NCBI GenBank assembly: GCA_964609825.1
Contig: CAZSSH010000011.1
Span: forward strand, 124,001-188,000
DNA from: CAZSSH01 sp964609825
GTDB taxonomy: Bacteria > Verrucomicrobiota > Lentisphaeria > Victivallales > Victivallaceae
DNA: 64,000 nt
Direction: 5' to 3'
The notes below the pieces were generated by a model. It ran no database searches and had not been told where the DNA came from. It worked only from the letters and a program-made list of their open reading frames with translations. Every line of letters starts with the position of its first letter. Positions within the stretch are counted from its first letter, which is position 1. Position numbers and translations under genes: made by a program. Positions 1 through 8,766 of the stretch are shown here, piece after piece.

Positions 1-1
1 C

Positions 2-97
2 AAAATGATCGTTTCCTCCGGGGTCGGCAACTTGTCCAATATTTTGCGGTTTAACTGCCGCCGGGAAATTGTGTTAATCGAGCTTGAAAACAGCTGA
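2..97 (+). CDS. Metallophosphoesterase, C-terminal fragment
   Basis: Partial gene; the 5' part lies outside the window. The frame encodes about 31 residues ending ELENS before a TGA. The segment VSSGVGNLSNILRFN followed by REIVLIEL resembles the last strands of YkuE-type metallophosphoesterases, which commonly end in a VSRGLG...R(F)N.PEIxLIEL pattern. The catalytic metal-binding motifs would lie upstream and cannot be seen. The serA promoter overlaps its 3' end, so serA is probably transcribed separately as well as by read-through. The family call is from pattern memory on a short tail and could be wrong. Confidence 0.55.
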   Translation, partial: KMIVSSGVGNLSNILRFNCRREIVLIELENS

Positions 98-112
98 TTA
101 TAGGATTATATT
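84..112 (+). promoter_or_regulatory. Predicted sigma70-type promoter of serA
   Basis: TTGAAA at 84-89, 17 bp spacer, TATATT at 107-112. It sits inside the end of the preceding gene and gives a leader of about 35 nt before the serA ATG. Confidence 0.6.
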
Positions 113-155
113 AGTAGAAACTTGAAACTTAAATATCCCATCAGGAGGGTTGATT

Positions 156-1730
156 ATGCGCAAGATTTTGATTCCGACCAAGTTAGATAAATTTGCAGCG
201 ACCATGTTAAGCGACAAAGGCTATCAGGTTATTTTGGATGCGGCGACGCCGATTATGGATTTGGCCAAGGCTAACAGTGATGCCGAGGTTTTGATCGTCC
301 GCAGCGAAAACGTGACTCCCGAGCTCATCGACTTGCTTCCCAAATTAAAACTGGTCGTCCGCGCCGGTGCCGGCTACAATACCATTGACACCAAATACGC
401 CCGCAAAAAGAATGTGGATGTGATGAATACCCCCGGCGCCAATGCCAACGGCGTCGCCGAAGAAGTCGTGGCGATGATGCTCGCCGCGAGCCGCCATGTG
501 GTGGCAGCTGATATCTCCACCCGCGCCGGCGAGTGGGAGAAGTCCAAATTTATGGGCCGCGAGCTGACCGGCAAAACCATCGGGATTCTCGGTTTGGGCA
601 ACATCGGCCAATTGCTGGTCAAACGGTTGCGCGGGTTTGAGATGAAAGTGTTGGGCTTTGACCCGATGATTTCTCCCGCCTTGGCCGAGGAGCTCGGGGT
701 TGAGCTGACGACCGTCGACCGGATTTTCGCCGAGTCGGATTTCGTCTCTTTGCACATTCCCGAAAATGCGGAAACCAAGGGCATGATCAACCGCCGGCTG
801 TTTGAGATGATGAAACCCGGTGCGATGCTGATCAACTGCGCCCGCTCGGGGATCATCAACGAGGATGATTTGCGCGAAATCAAAAAAGAGAAGAAGATCG
901 TTTTTTGCAACGACGTTTATCCCAAAGACATCGCCGGTCCCAAGACCGTCACCGATATCGCCGATCTGATGCTCCCTCACTTGGGCGCCAATACCCACGA
1001 GGCCAACTTTGTCGCCGCCAAGCGCTCCGCCGAGCAGGTGATCGCCTACTTTGAGCAGGGGATCACCTCCTGCGTCGTCAATAAGGCGCTGCCCGACGGC
1101 TTGGATGTCAAGTATCAGCAGTTGGCCTATGTGTTGACCGCGCTCACCAATGCTTATCTGGGCAAGGATCTCAACCCGACCCGCATCGAGACGAGCTTTT
1201 ACGGCGACCTTTACAACTACAGCAAGTGGCTCACGCCGGCGATCGTCGCCGGGATTGCGCCCGAGTTTGCCGTCGATCAGGGCCCGGCCGAGGCCGAGCG
1301 CTTTTTGAGCAACCGCGGAATTGAGTTTGTCAACCGCGAAGTTGACAACAATAAAAACTACGGCAAGGCGATGACGATTGACTTGTTTGTCGGCGGCGAA
1401 ACCATCTACAAGGCGGGCGTCCGCGGGACGATCACCGAAAACACCTTGATGGTGTCGCGCCTCAACAACTTTGAGCAGCTTTATTTGGACCCCTCCGGCA
1501 ACCACTTGTTTGTCGAGTACAAGGACGAGCCGGGCGTGATCGGCCGGATCGCGAGTTTGCTGGGCGAAAAGAATATCAACATCGTTGACATCCGCGCGCC
1601 GCAGGATCTCAAGTCCGGTTACTCTTTGACGGTGATCAAGACCAATATCGAGATTCCGGAAATTTTGATCCAAAAGATCAAAGAAGGCGTTAAAGCCAAA
1701 AAAGCGTTTCAATTTTCGTATCTCCAATAA
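156..1730 (+). CDS. serA: D-3-phosphoglycerate dehydrogenase (long, ACT-domain type)
   Basis: Oxidises 3-phosphoglycerate to 3-phosphohydroxypyruvate with NAD, the first step of the phosphorylated serine pathway; cytoplasmic. The 524-residue protein has a 2-hydroxyacid dehydrogenase core, with GLGNIG at about 146-151 in the NAD-binding domain, an active-site Arg in CARSG (about R230) and the histidine in PHLGA (about H275). An intervening domain follows (about 310-445), then a C-terminal ACT domain from about 450 (EPGVIGRIA). Length and order match the long type with a serine-sensing tail, so feedback by serine is likely but inferred. ATG 156 was chosen over TTG 150 because AGGAGG at 143-148 ends 7 nt before the ATG and abuts the TTG. 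Confidence 0.95.
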   Translation: MRKILIPTKLDKFAATMLSDKGYQVILDAATPIMDLAKANSDAEVLIVRSENVTPELIDLLPKLKLVVRAGAGYNTIDTKYARKKNVDVMNTPGANANGVAEEVVAMMLAASRHVVAADISTRAGEWEKSKFMGRELTGKTIGILGLGNIGQLLVKRLRGFEMKVLGFDPMISPALAEELGVELTTVDRIFAESDFVSLHIPENAETKGMINRRLFEMMKPGAMLINCARSGIINEDDLREIKKEKKIVFCNDVYPKDIAGPKTVTDIADLMLPHLGANTHEANFVAAKRSAEQVIAYFEQGITSCVVNKALPDGLDVKYQQLAYVLTALTNAYLGKDLNPTRIETSFYGDLYNYSKWLTPAIVAGIAPEFAVDQGPAEAERFLSNRGIEFVNREVDNNKNYGKAMTIDLFVGGETIYKAGVRGTITENTLMVSRLNNFEQLYLDPSGNHLFVEYKDEPGVIGRIASLLGEKNINIVDIRAPQDLKSGYSLTVIKTNIEIPEILIQKIKEGVKAKKAFQFSYLQ

Positions 1731-1745
1731 TCAACTTTGACCGTA

Positions 1746-1770
1746 CCGGTCCGGCGTGATGCCGGGCCGG
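1746..1770 (+). promoter_or_regulatory. Strong GC hairpin between serA and next gene
   Basis: CCGGTCCGGC pairs with GCCGGGCCGG across a 5-nt loop GTGAT: a 10-bp stem with one G-U pair. No T-run follows, so it is not a canonical terminator. It lies 19 nt before the preferred start of the next gene and could be an attenuator or an mRNA stabiliser. Confidence 0.45.
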
Positions 1771-1788
1771 GCCAACCGACGGACGGCG

Positions 1789-2454
1789 ATGAATTTAAAT
1801 ATCCACAACGAAATTTTTGACCGGGTCAAGCGGGCATGGGATTTTTTGATCCCGGTCGGCTCGTCACCCCACAAAGTCAAACCGCAGGCGGATCTCATCA
1901 TCAAAATGAATCTGCCGCCGTTGATGGGGCGGCGCGATGCGGCCTATGACCGGATCGGCAAATTGATTGCCAACGATGTCTTTGCGCTTGACATCAAGGA
2001 GCGCAACAAAATTTATCAGGAGCTTTATTTACTGCTGCGTCTGGCGGGCGAAGATACCAAATCGATTATTTTGATGCTCTCAAGCCCCGACACCCAGTCG
2101 CGCGAAAAAAAGTTTCTGACCTATATTTTAGTCCTCATCGGGATTGCCCAGATGCTCGGCTCCTGCGGCGATGTGGAGAACAATTTTCTCAACAAAGACG
2201 AGCTTTTGCCGGCCGATTACGCGGTGGAGTTCTCCGACAACGAGCTTGCCCGCAACGAGAAGATTTTGAGCGATTCGCAGATCAACATGGTCAATTTGCT
2301 GCGCATCTATTTTGACCGCTCCAATGCCAAAGTGTTGCGTTACCGCGAGTATGCCAACAAGAGTTTCAGTAAATCCAACTTGGCCCGTTACCACAAGGCT
2401 TACGAGTCTTACAGTGTTATTTACGCGGGCGATTTCAGCAACAGTATGCTGTAA
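1789..2454 (+). CDS. Conserved-looking hypothetical protein downstream of serA
   Basis: 221 residues, not recognised. Composition is that of a soluble, largely helical cytoplasmic protein, with no signal peptide, no clear membrane segment and no catalytic motif I can name. The middle contains a hydrophobic helix (LTYILVLIGIAQ), and the C-terminus is rich in Tyr, Asn and Ser. I prefer ATG 1789 (MNLNIHNEIF), because the upstream alternatives (GTG 1756, ATG 1759) fall inside a strong hairpin and encode a low-complexity Arg/Gly/Pro stretch. It is 58 nt after serA and ends just before a good terminator, so it is probably the last gene of a serA operon. Confidence 0.75.
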   Translation: MNLNIHNEIFDRVKRAWDFLIPVGSSPHKVKPQADLIIKMNLPPLMGRRDAAYDRIGKLIANDVFALDIKERNKIYQELYLLLRLAGEDTKSIILMLSSPDTQSREKKFLTYILVLIGIAQMLGSCGDVENNFLNKDELLPADYAVEFSDNELARNEKILSDSQINMVNLLRIYFDRSNAKVLRYREYANKSFSKSNLARYHKAYESYSVIYAGDFSNSML

Positions 2455-2460
2455 ATATTT

Positions 2461-2494
2461 GCCGGGGTCCAGTCAAACGGGCTCCGGCTTTTTT
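2461..2494 (+). terminator. Rho-independent terminator after the serA operon
   Basis: GCCGGGGTCC (2461-2470) pairs with GGGCTCCGGC (2479-2488) with two G-U pairs and an 8-nt loop, followed by six T. Confidence 0.8.
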
Positions 2495-2534
2495 GTGAAA
2501 TTTTACTTTTGGACGCCGAAAGAGGGAGTGCATT

Positions 2535-5500
2535 ATGAAAAAATGGCTGGTTACCGGTTGCTTATTATCCTTTGTCATGTTGCAAGGCGCCGTCCCTCCC
2601 GCGCTTAAGATACAAAAAGACGGCGTTGTCAAAATGGGCAATGTCGAGTTTAAGTGGCAATACTTCGCCCCCGGCTGGAATATGGTTGCCTATGACAAAA
2701 AATCGGTCGCCGTCAACTCTCCCGGCAAAACCGTTTGGGATTTGGCCGCCAACGGCAAATTCAACTGTAATTTTACTTTTACCCCCCGCGACAACGGTGT
2801 CAATATCGCCGCCGATTTGACGGTTCCCGAGGGAAAGCCGGTGAATGCGGAGAGCCTTGCTTATGGGTTCAATCTTGATGTTGAGGACAAGCCCCTGATC
2901 AGCGCGGATGGCCGTGAGATCGTCATTCCCGAAAAATTCGGCGAACTCCGGCTGTTTGACGGCAAGGTCAAAAATATCACCGTCAGCTGCAACAATGAGA
3001 CCGTCGTCCTGACCGGCGACGGCGAAATGCGAATTTTGGTCCAGGACGACCGCAAATGGGCCACGGGGCAAATCGAAGTCAGGATATTTCCCGAGTCCAA
3101 TCGCGGCAACATCAGCCAAAGTCGGATTTCGCTCAATTTGGACATGGTTCCCAGCCGCTCCTTTCAGGTGGACCTCCGGGGGGTTGCCAATATGGGGTTT
3201 CGCGACGAACGGGCCGACGACGGCAAGGGCGGCTGGACCGATCAGGGCCCGGCCAATGATCTGGGGATGCTCAAACCCGGCGAGTTGTATGCCGAGTCGG
3301 TGGTCTTTGACGTCATTGACGGCGCCAAAAACAACGGCAAGTCCTGTTTGGTGTTATCCAAAGAGCAGCAGAAGTTCCCGGCCAAAACGGAGCTCGCGGT
3401 CGGCCCGGTCGATCACGAGCCCAAATATTTGTTTTTGCTCCATGCCAGTGCTTGGACGCCGGATGCCAAAACGCCGGTCGGGACGCTTACCATTGAGTAC
3501 GCTGACGGCAAAAAGCAGGAGATTTCCGTTTTGGCGGGTCGGGATGTCGGCAATTGGTGGAACCCGATTGCGTTGCCCAATGCGGCGATTGCTTATACGG
3601 ACGAAAACAAAGAGTCTTTTGTCGGACTTTATCTCTCGCAGTTTGAGCTCGCCGGGACGCCGGTCAAACTCTCTTTTTCCGCCGGCGAACGCGCGGTTTG
3701 GATGATTGCGGGAGTGACTTTGGGTGAGCGCAAAATTGCCATGAATACGGTGGTGAATCCGGTCTACTACGTCGCCGATCAAAAATTTATCCCCCTGGAG
3801 TTTGACCGCAAGGTTATTGACGGCTCGCCTTTGGATTTCTCGCGTTATGCCGATGCTCCGGCCGGGAAATACGGCCCGGTGATTGTCAGCAAAACGGGAA
3901 CGTTTACTTTTCGCGACAAGCCGGACAAACGCATCCGCTTTTTTGGCCCCAATCTCGTGTTCAGCGCCAATTATCTCAGCAAGCAGGAGGCCGACAAATT
4001 TGCCGATTATGCCGCCCAAATGGGTTACAACTCGGTGCGTTTTCACCACTATGAGAGTATGCTGCAGGATCAGCGGGCCAACGACTCACTGACCTTTAAT
4101 CCCGAAAACTGGGACAAATTAAACTATCTTTTTGCCAAACTCAAAGAAAAGGGCATTTATATTTGCATTGATTTGTACGCGAGCCGGGTGATTAAGCCGG
4201 GGGATAATATTGAAGAGTATAAAAAATTCACCGGGCAGGAACTGAAAGGGTTGATCCCACTGAGTCCGAGCGCGATGGCCAACTACAAAGCCTTTGCCCG
4301 CAAGCTTTTGACCACCAAAAATCCGTACACCGGTCTCACTTGGGCAGAGGACCCGGGACTGTACTCGCTCAATCTGGTCAACGAAAACCCGTTGGTTGCC
4401 GTGTGGAACGATTTTCCCGAAATCCGCGCTTTGTACGAGCAAAAATTTGTCGAGTATTTGGAGGCCAACAAACTCGATACTCCCGCCAACCGGGCCAACC
4501 GCGGCGCCCTGTTTGTCCGGTTTCTGAATCAGCTGCAAGCCGATGCCATTGCTGAACAAACACGTTTTTTGCGCGATGAAATCAAACTTACGGCATTGAT
4601 TACCGATCTCAATTTCATGAATAATTATGCGTTGACCGGTTTGCGCGAAGAGTTGGAGTTCGTCGACAATCACCAATACTTTGATCATCCGAACTTCCCG
4701 GTGCAAAAGTGGAATATGCCGTTTGCCTATGCTCAAAATTCATCATTGCGCCGCGCTGCCGATTTGCCGCGCTACATCATGCCGGTGCGCATTTTCGGCA
4801 AACCGTATACCGTCACCGAGTTCAATTACTGCAACCCCAACGTCAACCGCCTCGAGTACCCGACTCTGGTCGGGGCCTACAGCGCTTTGCAAAACTGGGA
4901 TGGGATTTACCGTTTCGCTTGGTCGCACAACCGCGAGGCGATGGAGCAAGTCAAAGCTCCGGGCGGGTTTGATATTGTCAACGATCCGCAAGCCTTGCTG
5001 GCCGAGCGCATTATTTATATGCTCTTTGTGCGCGGCGACGTTAGTCCGGCAGAGGGACGTTACGCCTTTGACTACAATGACAAAGATTTGGAGCAAACCT
5101 ATGCCGTCGGCAACGGGGCATATTTGCGTGAATTTACCATGCTTGGGCTCTACGGTCAGATCGGCAGTTTGGGCAAGCATGACTTTGATCACATCAAGCG
5201 GTATAACGTTTTTGCGGACAATTGGCTCAATGAGTTGCCGATCGATGCCCGCCGGGCGCTGCAAACGTTTGAGGCGAGTGGCGAAATCACCAGCCAAACC
5301 GGTCAGGTTACGCTCAATACCGAGCGCAGTTCACTCAAGGCGGTAACCCCCAAGAGTGAAGTCTTTACCGCTCGCAGTGACATCAAAGGCAAATTCTTTG
5401 AGCTCACCGAGTGGAGCACGTATCAGACGGTCGCTTTTATGAGTTTGGACGACAAAGAGTTGGCCGAGAGCGGCCGGATTTTGGTGATCCAGCTGCCCAA

Positions 5501-5759
5501 TCTTGGCGCCACCATGCAGAAATTCTCGGATAAAAACTTGAAAGTGGTGGAAAAATGGGGCACCTTGCCGGTTCTTTTGGAGCGCGCCCGGGTCAAAGTC
5601 GCCTTTACCTCGGCCAAGCAATGCACGGTCCAGGCGCTCAAGCTGGACGGCTCGGTCGCGGGTCCGGTGACAGCTTCGCAAGTGGATGGCAAAACGGTGT
5701 TTATGCTTGACAATAGCGCCTTTCCCGGCGGTACGATGGTGTATCTCGTCATGCGTTGA
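2535..5759 (+). CDS. Secreted clan GH-A glycoside hydrolase (cellulase-like, large)
   Basis: 1074 residues with an N-terminal Sec signal peptide (MKKWLVTG, hydrophobic core, cleavage likely after LQGA). The first ~430 residues look like beta-rich accessory domains. A TIM barrel starts near FFGPNLVFS, with YNSVRFHHYE typical of GH5/GH39-like folds. The likely acid/base is E617 in LVNENP and the likely nucleophile E762 in VTEFNY; a spacing of about 145 residues suits the 4/7 clan. The C-terminus is again beta-rich. Substrate is unknown: presumably a plant or host polysaccharide. GAGGGAG at 2522-2528 precedes ATG 2535. It stands alone after the serA terminator, 215 bp before a pseudopilin gene. 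I am sure of the clan but not of the family. Confidence 0.8.
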   Translation: MKKWLVTGCLLSFVMLQGAVPPALKIQKDGVVKMGNVEFKWQYFAPGWNMVAYDKKSVAVNSPGKTVWDLAANGKFNCNFTFTPRDNGVNIAADLTVPEGKPVNAESLAYGFNLDVEDKPLISADGREIVIPEKFGELRLFDGKVKNITVSCNNETVVLTGDGEMRILVQDDRKWATGQIEVRIFPESNRGNISQSRISLNLDMVPSRSFQVDLRGVANMGFRDERADDGKGGWTDQGPANDLGMLKPGELYAESVVFDVIDGAKNNGKSCLVLSKEQQKFPAKTELAVGPVDHEPKYLFLLHASAWTPDAKTPVGTLTIEYADGKKQEISVLAGRDVGNWWNPIALPNAAIAYTDENKESFVGLYLSQFELAGTPVKLSFSAGERAVWMIAGVTLGERKIAMNTVVNPVYYVADQKFIPLEFDRKVIDGSPLDFSRYADAPAGKYGPVIVSKTGTFTFRDKPDKRIRFFGPNLVFSANYLSKQEADKFADYAAQMGYNSVRFHHYESMLQDQRANDSLTFNPENWDKLNYLFAKLKEKGIYICIDLYASRVIKPGDNIEEYKKFTGQELKGLIPLSPSAMANYKAFARKLLTTKNPYTGLTWAEDPGLYSLNLVNENPLVAVWNDFPEIRALYEQKFVEYLEANKLDTPANRANRGALFVRFLNQLQADAIAEQTRFLRDEIKLTALITDLNFMNNYALTGLREELEFVDNHQYFDHPNFPVQKWNMPFAYAQNSSLRRAADLPRYIMPVRIFGKPYTVTEFNYCNPNVNRLEYPTLVGAYSALQNWDGIYRFAWSHNREAMEQVKAPGGFDIVNDPQALLAERIIYMLFVRGDVSPAEGRYAFDYNDKDLEQTYAVGNGAYLREFTMLGLYGQIGSLGKHDFDHIKRYNVFADNWLNELPIDARRALQTFEASGEITSQTGQVTLNTERSSLKAVTPKSEVFTARSDIKGKFFELTEWSTYQTVAFMSLDDKELAESGRILVIQLPNLGATMQKFSDKNLKVVEKWGTLPVLLERARVKVAFTSAKQCTVQALKLDGSVAGPVTASQVDGKTVFMLDNSAFPGGTMVYLVMR

Positions 5760-5879
5760 TCAAGTTCCGTGAGTGTTTAAAAAAACCGGAATCGGGCCAT
5801 AAGTGCATTGTCTTAAAAATTATAATCCTTTCATTTTGAGCTGTTTGTCAAGAAATATGAATTTTTTGTTAAAATCGGC

Positions 5880-5907
5880 TTGAAAAAAAATAATTGCATA
5901 TTATATT
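5880..5907 (+). promoter_or_regulatory. Predicted promoter of pseudopilin/kinase-like operon
   Basis: TTGAAA at 5880-5885, 16 bp spacer, TATATT at 5902-5907, about 60 nt before the ATG at 5975. Apart from this AT-rich promoter, the 215-bp gap 5760-5974 shows nothing I recognise. Confidence 0.5.
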
Positions 5908-5974
5908 GGCATTATACGCTCCGTTTCGCAAGGGCGGAAAAGGGGCAAAATGATGACGCAATTGTTGAGTTGAT

Positions 5975-6640
5975 ATGATTCGAAACGGTTTCAGTGGCAA
6001 CGGTCGCGGCGGCTCATCCTTTACCTTGGTTGAGTTGCTCGTGGTAATTTGTATTATTGCTTTGTTGGCTTCCCTTTCGCTTTCCGGCTTGAGCCAGTCG
6101 CGGGCGCGCGCCAGACAGGCGGCGTGCATGAATCAACTGCGGCAGATCGGTTTGGCCGGTACCATGTATTACACCGACCGCAAGAGTTATCCATTAGCGT
6201 ACCGCTTTTTGGACGATTTCTCTTTGTTTTACCCCTACCTTAATAATCTCAAGGTGTTTCATTGTCCCGGCAACCCCAATTCGCGCAATCTCAATTTGAC
6301 ATATAATGATTTGAACGGCAAGACCGATTATCTGTACTGGGCGGGCAGTTTGGGGATTACCGATGTTGAAAATAACGGCAAACCCAATAACGGCAACGGC
6401 AACAACAACAATCCTTATAAATTTGACCCGAGCAACCCCAAAGTAATCCGGGTGATGGCGGATAAACTTAAAATCCCGGTGATTTACGATTACTGCGGCC
6501 CGGCGCATTTCCGCACCATCAATATCGTCTACCTTCAAGACATTCATGTCGATGTTAAACCGGATATGTGTGATTTGTGGATGTTGGATAAAAACGGCAA
6601 GTTGGTGATCGACTCAAATACTCCTTTCCCGAGTTTGTAA
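5975..6640 (+). CDS. Pseudopilin-like protein (prepilin N-terminal motif)
   Basis: 221 residues. FTLVELLVVICIIALLASLSL at residues 16-36 is a type IV prepilin/type II secretion pseudopilin methylation helix with the conserved Glu at +5. The position before the expected cleavage site is Ser, not Gly. The rest is a small globular domain with a Tyr-rich region and an Asn/Gly repeat stretch (about residues 135-146). It lacks the clear C-terminal GDGH motif of its relatives in this window; DIHVDVKPDM near residue 190 may be a degenerate form. It lies only 3 bp upstream of the kinase-like gene, so the two are very probably co-transcribed. It is likely exported and membrane-anchored through the N-terminal helix. 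Its role is unknown. Confidence 0.8.
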   Translation: MIRNGFSGNGRGGSSFTLVELLVVICIIALLASLSLSGLSQSRARARQAACMNQLRQIGLAGTMYYTDRKSYPLAYRFLDDFSLFYPYLNNLKVFHCPGNPNSRNLNLTYNDLNGKTDYLYWAGSLGITDVENNGKPNNGNGNNNNPYKFDPSNPKVIRVMADKLKIPVIYDYCGPAHFRTINIVYLQDIHVDVKPDMCDLWMLDKNGKLVIDSNTPFPSL

Positions 6641-6643
6641 TCA

Positions 6644-8338
6644 ATGATTATTATTGTTAAAGAAACCGACTCATCGTTTCAAATCACCCCGTTGTTGGCC
6701 AAGCTCGATGCCAATATTCAAGTTTTTCCCGCCGGTACCCCAAATCTCTTTCCCGGTTTTCCCGATGATGATGTCGTGACCATCGTTCTTTGGCACAAAA
6801 AAGCGCTGCTCGATTGCCGTGAATTGCTGGAGCGGCCCAAGCGTCAAAAACGGATTTTGGTCATCCTTGAGCCGGAGCTCGGGTCCAACAGCGTGAGCGC
6901 CCGCGTCGCCGGGGCTGACTGCTGTCTCGTGGGGCCGGTCGAGGAAAACGTCCTGTTTCAGGCCATTGCCAATGAGCACGCAGCCTCGCGTCGATGGTTT
7001 AAGGGGCAGGCTTTGATCGCCGCCGGGACGGAAATCGGTGACCGGTATACCCTCAATACTTTGCTTGGCGTCGGTTTGCGCTCATCGGTGTTTCTCGCCT
7101 ACGACCGGCAACAGGAAAAGGCGGTTACGGTCAAGCTCGTCCGCAAAATGCTCGGCGCCGACGAGGAGTTGGTCAAAGATTTTTTGACTGAGGGCTCGTC
7201 CCGCATCGAGTGCAAGTCGCCGTTTTTGAATGAATTGATCGACTGCGGAGTCTGGAACTCATCGCCATATTTGGTCTACAACGCAGGCGAGCTCAAAAAC
7301 CTTTACCGAATGCTGCGCGAAAATAAGTTCACGGGCGTCATGGTGACGCAGTTGGCGCTCGCCTTGATCAACGCCTTGATCGCTCTCAAGCAGGCTAAGC
7401 ATCTCCACTGCAACATCAAGCCCGAAAATATCTTGAGCGACGGCGAAAACTTTTATCTCGATGATTTCGGCTTACTGCGGGTGATTGAGCGGCCGCTCGA
7501 CAGTTTCGGTTTTCCGTACTGGTGCGAGGCGGCGTTTGCCGCACCGGAGTTCTTCAACCCCGGGCGTGATATTACCGGGGCCGGTGATATTTATGCGTTG
7601 GGGGTGCTCTTGTTTACGGTGGTGACGCGTCAAAATCCGTTTTACGGCTATCATTATGAGGAAATCGGGCGGCGGCAGGAAGCCGACCTTATCAGTTTTG
7701 ACGCCAAAAATATCTATTTCGGCGAAGATGTCGGCGTGTCGCTGCGCTCGGTAATCCAGTCGATGGTGTTGACCAAAAGCGCGCATCGGCCGCGCTTGGC
7801 CGAGCTCAAGGTGATTTTTTTTCAGATGCAAACCTTGGCCAGCGGCCGTTATCCGCGCGAACCGGTGAGTTATTACCTCAAGCCGGAGGCCGCACCGCCG
7901 CCGGTGGAGACGATCCCCGAGGTAGTCAAGACCACCGGAGCCTTGCCGGAGATCGAAGTGCCTGCTTACCGGCCGTTTTGGCGTCGTCGTCGGCTTTGGT
8001 TTGTTGTGACGCCGCTTCTGCTGGTGCTATTGGGATATCTGTGGGGCAAGGGGCGGACAATTCCCGAGTTCCGGCAAGGGGATCTTGAGCTTTTTACCTG
8101 TTACAGCGGTCATACGTATTTGGACCGGACACTCAATTACCGGACAATCCGGTGTCAGCGCTGCGGCGATCTGACTTCGCCCTCATATACTTGCTTGCGC
8201 TGCAAAAAGGTATTTGGCCTGAGTTTGTGGCCGCAGCGTGAGATGACCGAAGAAGAGTGTTCCGATTTTGTGAAGAAGCGCATGCATTGCCCGTTTTGCA
8301 AATCCGGCGAGATCGTCAAATCCAAGCTGCCCAAGTGA
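6644..8338 (+). CDS. Kinase-like protein with Asn in the catalytic loop and a C-terminal zinc ribbon
   Basis: 564 residues. Residues 1-115 look like a receiver-type alpha/beta domain without obvious phospho-acceptor Asp clusters. Residues ~130-400 are a Ser/Thr protein kinase fold: Gly-loop LGVGLRSSVF (141-150), Lys164 in VTVK, H255-C256-N257-I-K-P-E-N for the HRDLKPEN loop, D274-F-G, and APE at 300-302. The catalytic Asp is thus Asn257 and the third Gly of the loop is missing, while the ATP-anchoring Lys, Asn262 and DFG remain, suggesting a pseudokinase or weak kinase. A single membrane helix spans ~452-467. A C-terminal segment holds three CxxC pairs (C504/C507, C517/C520, C549/C552), probably zinc ribbons. 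Translationally linked to the pseudopilin at 5975. Function is unknown. Confidence 0.8.
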   Translation: MIIIVKETDSSFQITPLLAKLDANIQVFPAGTPNLFPGFPDDDVVTIVLWHKKALLDCRELLERPKRQKRILVILEPELGSNSVSARVAGADCCLVGPVEENVLFQAIANEHAASRRWFKGQALIAAGTEIGDRYTLNTLLGVGLRSSVFLAYDRQQEKAVTVKLVRKMLGADEELVKDFLTEGSSRIECKSPFLNELIDCGVWNSSPYLVYNAGELKNLYRMLRENKFTGVMVTQLALALINALIALKQAKHLHCNIKPENILSDGENFYLDDFGLLRVIERPLDSFGFPYWCEAAFAAPEFFNPGRDITGAGDIYALGVLLFTVVTRQNPFYGYHYEEIGRRQEADLISFDAKNIYFGEDVGVSLRSVIQSMVLTKSAHRPRLAELKVIFFQMQTLASGRYPREPVSYYLKPEAAPPPVETIPEVVKTTGALPEIEVPAYRPFWRRRRLWFVVTPLLLVLLGYLWGKGRTIPEFRQGDLELFTCYSGHTYLDRTLNYRTIRCQRCGDLTSPSYTCLRCKKVFGLSLWPQREMTEEECSDFVKKRMHCPFCKSGEIVKSKLPK

Positions 8339-8395
8339 AATCACCGCCTGGCTGGGTAAAATGCAAAAATCTTGCAAAAAAGATGATTTAATCAC

Positions 8396-8424
8396 TTGTA
8401 AATATGCTGAGATGAGGCTATATT
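8396..8424 (+). promoter_or_regulatory. Predicted promoter of the rpmJ-rplQ operon
   Basis: TTGTAA at 8396-8401, 17 bp spacer, TATATT at 8419-8424. This predicts a leader of about 190 nt before rpmJ, long enough for autoregulatory RNA structure, though I could not identify a known ribosomal leader. Confidence 0.55.
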
Positions 8425-8551
8425 TATTAAATGAAAATTATGCGGCAGTTCGTTTGTCATATCGCTTTCCACCGCTCGTGACCGACGCCGTCCGCAAAAA
8501 GTAAGAACTTAGCGTCGTTGTTGTTCCTGTTTTTGAAAAAGAAGAGGAGCT

Positions 8552-8608
8552 ATGGCCATGCTGTGTTTTTGTTTTTATGATTTATGTTTCAAAGCAATAA
8601 AACGGTAA
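8552..8608 (+). CDS. Possible 18-residue leader peptide upstream of rpmJ
   Basis: ATG 8552 to TAA 8606-8608 encodes 18 residues (MAMLCFCFYDLCFKAIKR), preceded by a strong GAAGAGGAG Shine-Dalgarno ending 3 nt upstream. It stops 13 nt before the rpmJ start. The composition (Cys and Phe rich, basic end) is not that of a known ribosomal protein. It could be a leader whose translation is coupled to rpmJ, or a chance frame next to a purine-rich stretch. Confidence 0.25.
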   Translation: MAMLCFCFYDLCFKAIKR

Positions 8609-8621
8609 TGAGGAAAGAATT

Positions 8622-8738
8622 ATGAAAGTCAGAGCATCGGTAAAGCGCAGATGCGAATTTTGCCAGATCATCAAACGTAGTGGTGTCATCCGCGTGATTT
8701 GTTCGCGCGATGCCCGTCACAAGCAGCGTCAAGGTTAA
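8622..8738 (+). CDS. rpmJ: 50S ribosomal protein L36
   Basis: A 38-residue protein beginning MKVRASVKRRCEFC and ending RHKQRQG. It carries the zinc-ribbon ligands C11, C14, C27 and H33 of the zinc-binding L36 form, at the family's usual length. It is the first conserved gene of a classic rpmJ-rpsM-rpsK-rpoA-rplQ string; L36 packs on 23S rRNA in the large subunit. AGGAAAG lies just upstream of ATG 8622. There is 28 nt to rpsM. Confidence 0.95.
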   Translation: MKVRASVKRRCEFCQIIKRSGVIRVICSRDARHKQRQG

Positions 8739-8766
8739 TTATTAACGGTAAATAGGAATAAAAGTT

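Noticed and set aside
345..1727. A 460-codon open frame on the minus strand inside serA
   Set aside because: It mirrors serA codon by codon, is rich in His, Asp and Arg as antisense frames of GC-rich genes are, and has no ribosome site or recognisable domain.
6381..6414. AAC-rich stretch in the first pseudopilin gene, checked as a repeat or recombination site
   Set aside because: It encodes an Asn/Gly linker (GNGNNNN type) in frame and has no counterpart elsewhere in the window.
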